DNA from: an uncultured bacterium
GTDB taxonomy: Bacteria; Eisenbacteria; RBG-16-71-46; CAIMUX01
Assembly (NCBI GenBank): GCA_946886185.1
Contig: CAMPIC010000168.1
Span: forward strand, 1 to 6,522
Reading direction: 5' to 3'
Length of the DNA stretch: 6,522 nucleotides
In this document: piece after piece, positions 3,766 through 6,522 of the stretch
Layout of the letters: every line of letters starts with the position of its first letter
Position numbering within the stretch: position 1 is the stretch's first letter
Position numbers and translations under genes: made by a program
The notes under the pieces: model-generated
The model's input: only the letters and a program-made list of their open reading frames with translations
The model's database searches: none
What the model was told of the DNA's origin: nothing

Positions 3766-6522
3766 CTAGGAACGAACCCGAAACAGTTTGCGAACGATGG
3801 CTCCGTCGCGGCTCTCGAGCCGGAGGAGATACACTCCCGCCGGCACTTTCGATCCGCTGAAGCTTCGACCGTCCCATTGCAATTCGTGGCTGCCCGCGGC
3901 GAGTTGAAGAGACGGCCAGCCGAATATCTTCTGTCCACTCCCATCGCAGATCGCGGCGGCCAGGCGCGTCGCGTGCGGCGGGCGATAGACGAGGCGCGTG
4001 CCTGCGAGGAACGGATTCGGCAAGATCGCGGCGGTCCCCGTCTCGTTCATGGCCTGTATGGTAGCTTGGTTCGCAGGCGCGGGAGAGGTTCCGTTGGCGG
4101 AGCCGCTTGCACTCCCGCTCCGGGATTGATCCCCGCCAAACGCTGCCGACGATTCACCCTCCATCGATGATCCATCTCCTACGAACGATCCATGCCCCGC
4201 GAGATCGACGTGCGCTCTTTCGGGACCGACCTCACGATTGAAGACGTCACGCAGACTCACTTGCTCCAACCGCACCGGCGTCGCCGAATCGACGACGAGC
4301 CGAGCGAGCACGCCGTTTCCTTCGATCTCCTGACCGCCTCCCAGAAGCGCCGCGTCGAAGATCACCTCTCCGTCGCGTTCATACGTCTTCACGAAACTGG
4401 GGGCGGTCTGCATTTCGAGGAACTCGCCCACCGAATCGGAAATCAGGTGAACGTCCGCCTCTCCGCCGATCCGAACATGCATTCCTTGGACCTGGCTTGC
4501 GTTCCCCGCCAGACGCAGCGTCGCGACGGTTTGGCCGTTCGACCAACTCGATTCGAGCTCGATACGCGGCTGCGCCAGCCGTGTGCCCTCCACGTGACCG
4601 GCGTTGTCAGCAGAGTGGGCGAGGTCGACCGCTCGACCGTCGTTGAGTGCAGAGAGCGACGAGCCCGAGGAAGCTTGTGACCACCCTTGCGGAGGCGCGG
4701 CCGACACCTGCCCGAAGTTGATCGCGAACAAGATCAAGTCGTCGAAGTCGACACGGTTGTCCGTGGTGGGCAACCCGAGCACGCTGCCGTCGTCGGTCGG
4801 TCCGACATCCAGATAGTTGAACGGATCACCCGGTACGAGCGTGATTCCGTAGTGCGCCCCGAGCAGGCTGATGTCCGGAGTCCCGACGGAGTTGTCTCCG
4901 GTGCCCGGCGTTCCGCCGTCGGAGACGTCGCCCAGGTGATAGTCGAGCACGCCTCCCGCAACGTTCGAGACTGCCGAGACGTTCCCGCACTCGTCCTTCG
5001 TGAAGACCGCGTAGTACCAGTAACCGCGAACACCCGGATCATCGATCTCTCCGCTCGCGTCGACCGAGATGAGGCTCCACGGAGCGGCAGGAGGATAGGT
5101 TGGAGAAGACGGAGGAGCGGCTCCGGCGATGTCGTCATATTCGGGATAGGCGTTGGGTGTGCCGGGATGGTTCCCGAACGGAGCGCGATACACCTCCACC
5201 ACGTCGCCATCGACGGGGACCGAAAAGCTCAGCGTCGCACCCGTGGTGCCGTCCGAGTCGTTCCCGCTCAGAAGCGGCGCGACCGCCAGGTCGTTCACCG
5301 CCGCCGGCCCGAACGAGTCGATGGTGAGCGTGGCGCCCGGTCCAGGCGCGGCCGGAATCGGGGCGTTGAAACAATCCCGGGCCAGCACGCTCGTCACGGT
5401 GACCGTTCCCGTGCCATCGGTCCCGCTGCTTTCTACATCGACCGTGAACAACGTGCCGCTGCCCGTGGGGCCGCAATTCGCGCCCAGGATCGCGGCATCC
5501 ACCGTGTAGACACCCGCTCCGTGGTCGATCACCTGCATGGTGGTGCAGCCGCCTCCGCAATGGTCCTCGAGATACGGCCCTTCCTGGATGCTTCCGATTC
5601 CGGCGCACAAATCGAGTCCGGAAAGCTGGAACGTCACGCTGAACCCGCGCATCGGCGTCGCATCGACGCGGTTGAGATCGAAAGTGAGCGTCTTGCACGG
5701 ATCGGAGGGAGTGATGCACCCGTCTTCGGCCACGATCTCGATTTCGTCCGCAGCCATCGCGCCCACGATCTGCAGCCCGAAATTCTGATCGGAGGGACAA
5801 GGAGGCTGCGATGGATAGTCGACCCACCCGCCGGTGTCGCCATTGACGTTATCATAGCTCGCGTAATCGACATGCGGGTCGCTCGGAGCGCACATCGCCC
5901 ACAAGAGCGTCGCCTGATAGTCACCCAACGCCGTCTCCGCACGGAGGGACGCGTAGTAGTCGGTCCCGCTGAACACGTACGGTTGATCGAGAACCAGCTC
6001 GCGGTAGTTCGTCGGCGCATCGAGCAAGGACCACGACCCCGTGAGGTTCGTGAGCAAAGTCCCGGGACTTCCTCCCGACCCGTCAGCGGCGTACAAATCG
6101 AACGAGATCTCGGAAAAATCTCCCGGCGCGCCTCCGAGATTGGCGCTGTTGGGATGCGGTCCGTCGTCGCCATATGCGAACCAGATCCGGATTGCGGAGA
6201 CGAACGAACCCGCCGGAACGGTGAACTTGCGCGCGGTAAGATCGAAACTGCTCGCGGATTGATAGTACGTGCTGCTCCACGCGTAGCAGCCCCCGCAGAT
6301 CGAATAGGGACTGGTGAGCGGCGTCCCCGAGTCGAACAGCAGCCCCATCGCGTCGACGGCGCTTCCAGCCTCCAACCTCACCTCCTCCACTCCGGAGAGC
6401 GAGGGTGGATGGAACGGCGCATCGGGAGAAGCGGTCGCGCCGGCGCTGGTTCCGATGCGGGCAGCCGACAGGCAGAGACCGAGCACGAAGCACCGGCCCC
6501 AGCGCAGGGCGAGGCGACGGAT
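3766..6522 (-). CDS. Large secreted multidomain cohesin/Fn3/dockerin protein (5' end cut by window edge)
   Basis: The frame is open from the window edge to TAG at 3766, giving at least 918 codons. The first possible start inside is GTG 6486 (906 residues, numbering used here). The 12 codons before it encode Arg-rich then hydrophobic residues (RRLALRWGR, then CFVLGLCLSAA), which is a signal peptide, so the true start probably lies outside. Order: beta-rich region of unrecognised family, about 43-243, with a C64-G-G-C67; cohesin-like module, about 248-390, Cys-rich (C294, C310, C314, C338, C372); Fn3-like, about 394-512; dockerin-like, about 515-594; second cohesin-like, about 639-762; Ser/Gly/Ala linker, about 765-815; FlgD/T9SS-like end domain, about 817-906 (L822-P-N-P, L869-x-W-D-G, P882-A-G-V-Y-L-L-R889). 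It is probably exported and surface-attached or released. No catalytic motif is recognised, so a structural or adhesive role is inferred. The cohesin gene follows 103 nt downstream on the same strand. Confidence 0.9.
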   Translation of the reverse strand: MRRLALRWGRCFVLGLCLSAARIGTSAGATASPDAPFHPPSLSGVEEVRLEAGSAVDAMGLLFDSGTPLTSPYSICGGCYAWSSTYYQSASSFDLTARKFTVPAGSFVSAIRIWFAYGDDGPHPNSANLGGAPGDFSEISFDLYAADGSGGSPGTLLTNLTGSWSLLDAPTNYRELVLDQPYVFSGTDYYASLRAETALGDYQATLLWAMCAPSDPHVDYASYDNVNGDTGGWVDYPSQPPCPSDQNFGLQIVGAMAADEIEIVAEDGCITPSDPCKTLTFDLNRVDATPMRGFSVTFQLSGLDLCAGIGSIQEGPYLEDHCGGGCTTMQVIDHGAGVYTVDAAILGANCGPTGSGTLFTVDVESSGTDGTGTVTVTSVLARDCFNAPIPAAPGPGATLTIDSFGPAAVNDLAVAPLLSGNDSDGTTGATLSFSVPVDGDVVEVYRAPFGNHPGTPNAYPEYDDIAGAAPPSSPTYPPAAPWSLISVDASGEIDDPGVRGYWYYAVFTKDECGNVSAVSNVAGGVLDYHLGDVSDGGTPGTGDNSVGTPDISLLGAHYGITLVPGDPFNYLDVGPTDDGSVLGLPTTDNRVDFDDLILFAINFGQVSAAPPQGWSQASSGSSLSALNDGRAVDLAHSADNAGHVEGTRLAQPRIELESSWSNGQTVATLRLAGNASQVQGMHVRIGGEADVHLISDSVGEFLEMQTAPSFVKTYERDGEVIFDAALLGGGQEIEGNGVLARLVVDSATPVRLEQVSLRDVFNREVGPERAHVDLAGHGSFVGDGSSMEGESSAAFGGDQSRSGSASGSANGTSPAPANQATIQAMNETGTAAILPNPFLAGTRLVYRPPHATRLAAAICDGSGQKIFGWPSLQLAAGSHELQWDGRSFSGSKVPAGVYLLRLESRDGAIVRKLFRVRS
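4705..4944 (-). other. Dockerin-like module inside the large secreted protein
   Basis: Residues about 515-594 contain two related halves. The first runs from G519-D-V through D531-N-S-V and D538-I-S-L-L to H545-Y-G. The second runs from L559-D-V through D576-N-R-V and D582-D-L-I-L-F to N590-F-G. This matches the two calcium-loop-plus-helix repeats of dockerins. In each half the Asp-rich loop is longer than the canonical 12 residues, by about 7 and 11 residues. The module lies mid-protein rather than at the end. Cohesin binding is known for the family but not shown here. Confidence 0.75.

Overview
The window looks like a piece of a GC-rich bacterial chromosome (or metagenomic contig) from the FCB superphylum. 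Two neighbouring secreted proteins end in a C-terminal beta-sandwich of the FlgD/T9SS sorting type (LPNP start, G-(R/Q)-(R/K)-I centre, AG-(I/V)-Y near the end). They carry cohesin-like and dockerin-like modules in a style I associate with high-GC lineages such as Candidatus Eisenbacteria. That lineage is an inference from domain style and base composition; no marker gene is present.

Layout from left to right. Positions 1-738 (minus) hold the first 246 codons of an FHA-domain protein with a Thr/Ala/Arg-rich repeat linker; its 3' end lies outside the window. Positions 739-1176 have no gene but contain a GC-rich minisatellite built on GCGGCCGGAT. Positions 1177-1677 (plus) encode a DinB/YfiT-fold putative metalloenzyme. 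Its stop overlaps by 8 bp the stop of a convergent gene, 1670-2344 (minus), which encodes an OmpA-family peptidoglycan-binding lipoprotein. Positions 2345-2804 have no convincing gene, only short direct repeats and competing hairpins. Positions 2805-3662 (minus) encode a secreted single-cohesin protein with a C-terminal sorting-type domain. Positions 3766-6522 (minus) encode a large multidomain secreted protein: a beta-rich N-terminal region, a cohesin-like module, an Fn3-like module, a central dockerin-like module, a second cohesin-like module, a Ser/Gly linker and a C-terminal sorting-type domain. Its 5' end is cut by the window edge.

How the genes may work together: the two secreted proteins are on the same strand, about 100 bp apart, and share the same type of C-terminal domain, so they are probably co-expressed and exported together. 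One carries a cohesin-like module and the other a dockerin-like module, so they could bind each other on the cell surface or outside the cell. No glycoside hydrolase or other enzyme is visible, so a cellulosome role is not supported. The OmpA lipoprotein acts in the same envelope, but nothing seen here ties it functionally to the pair. The FHA and DinB genes appear unrelated.
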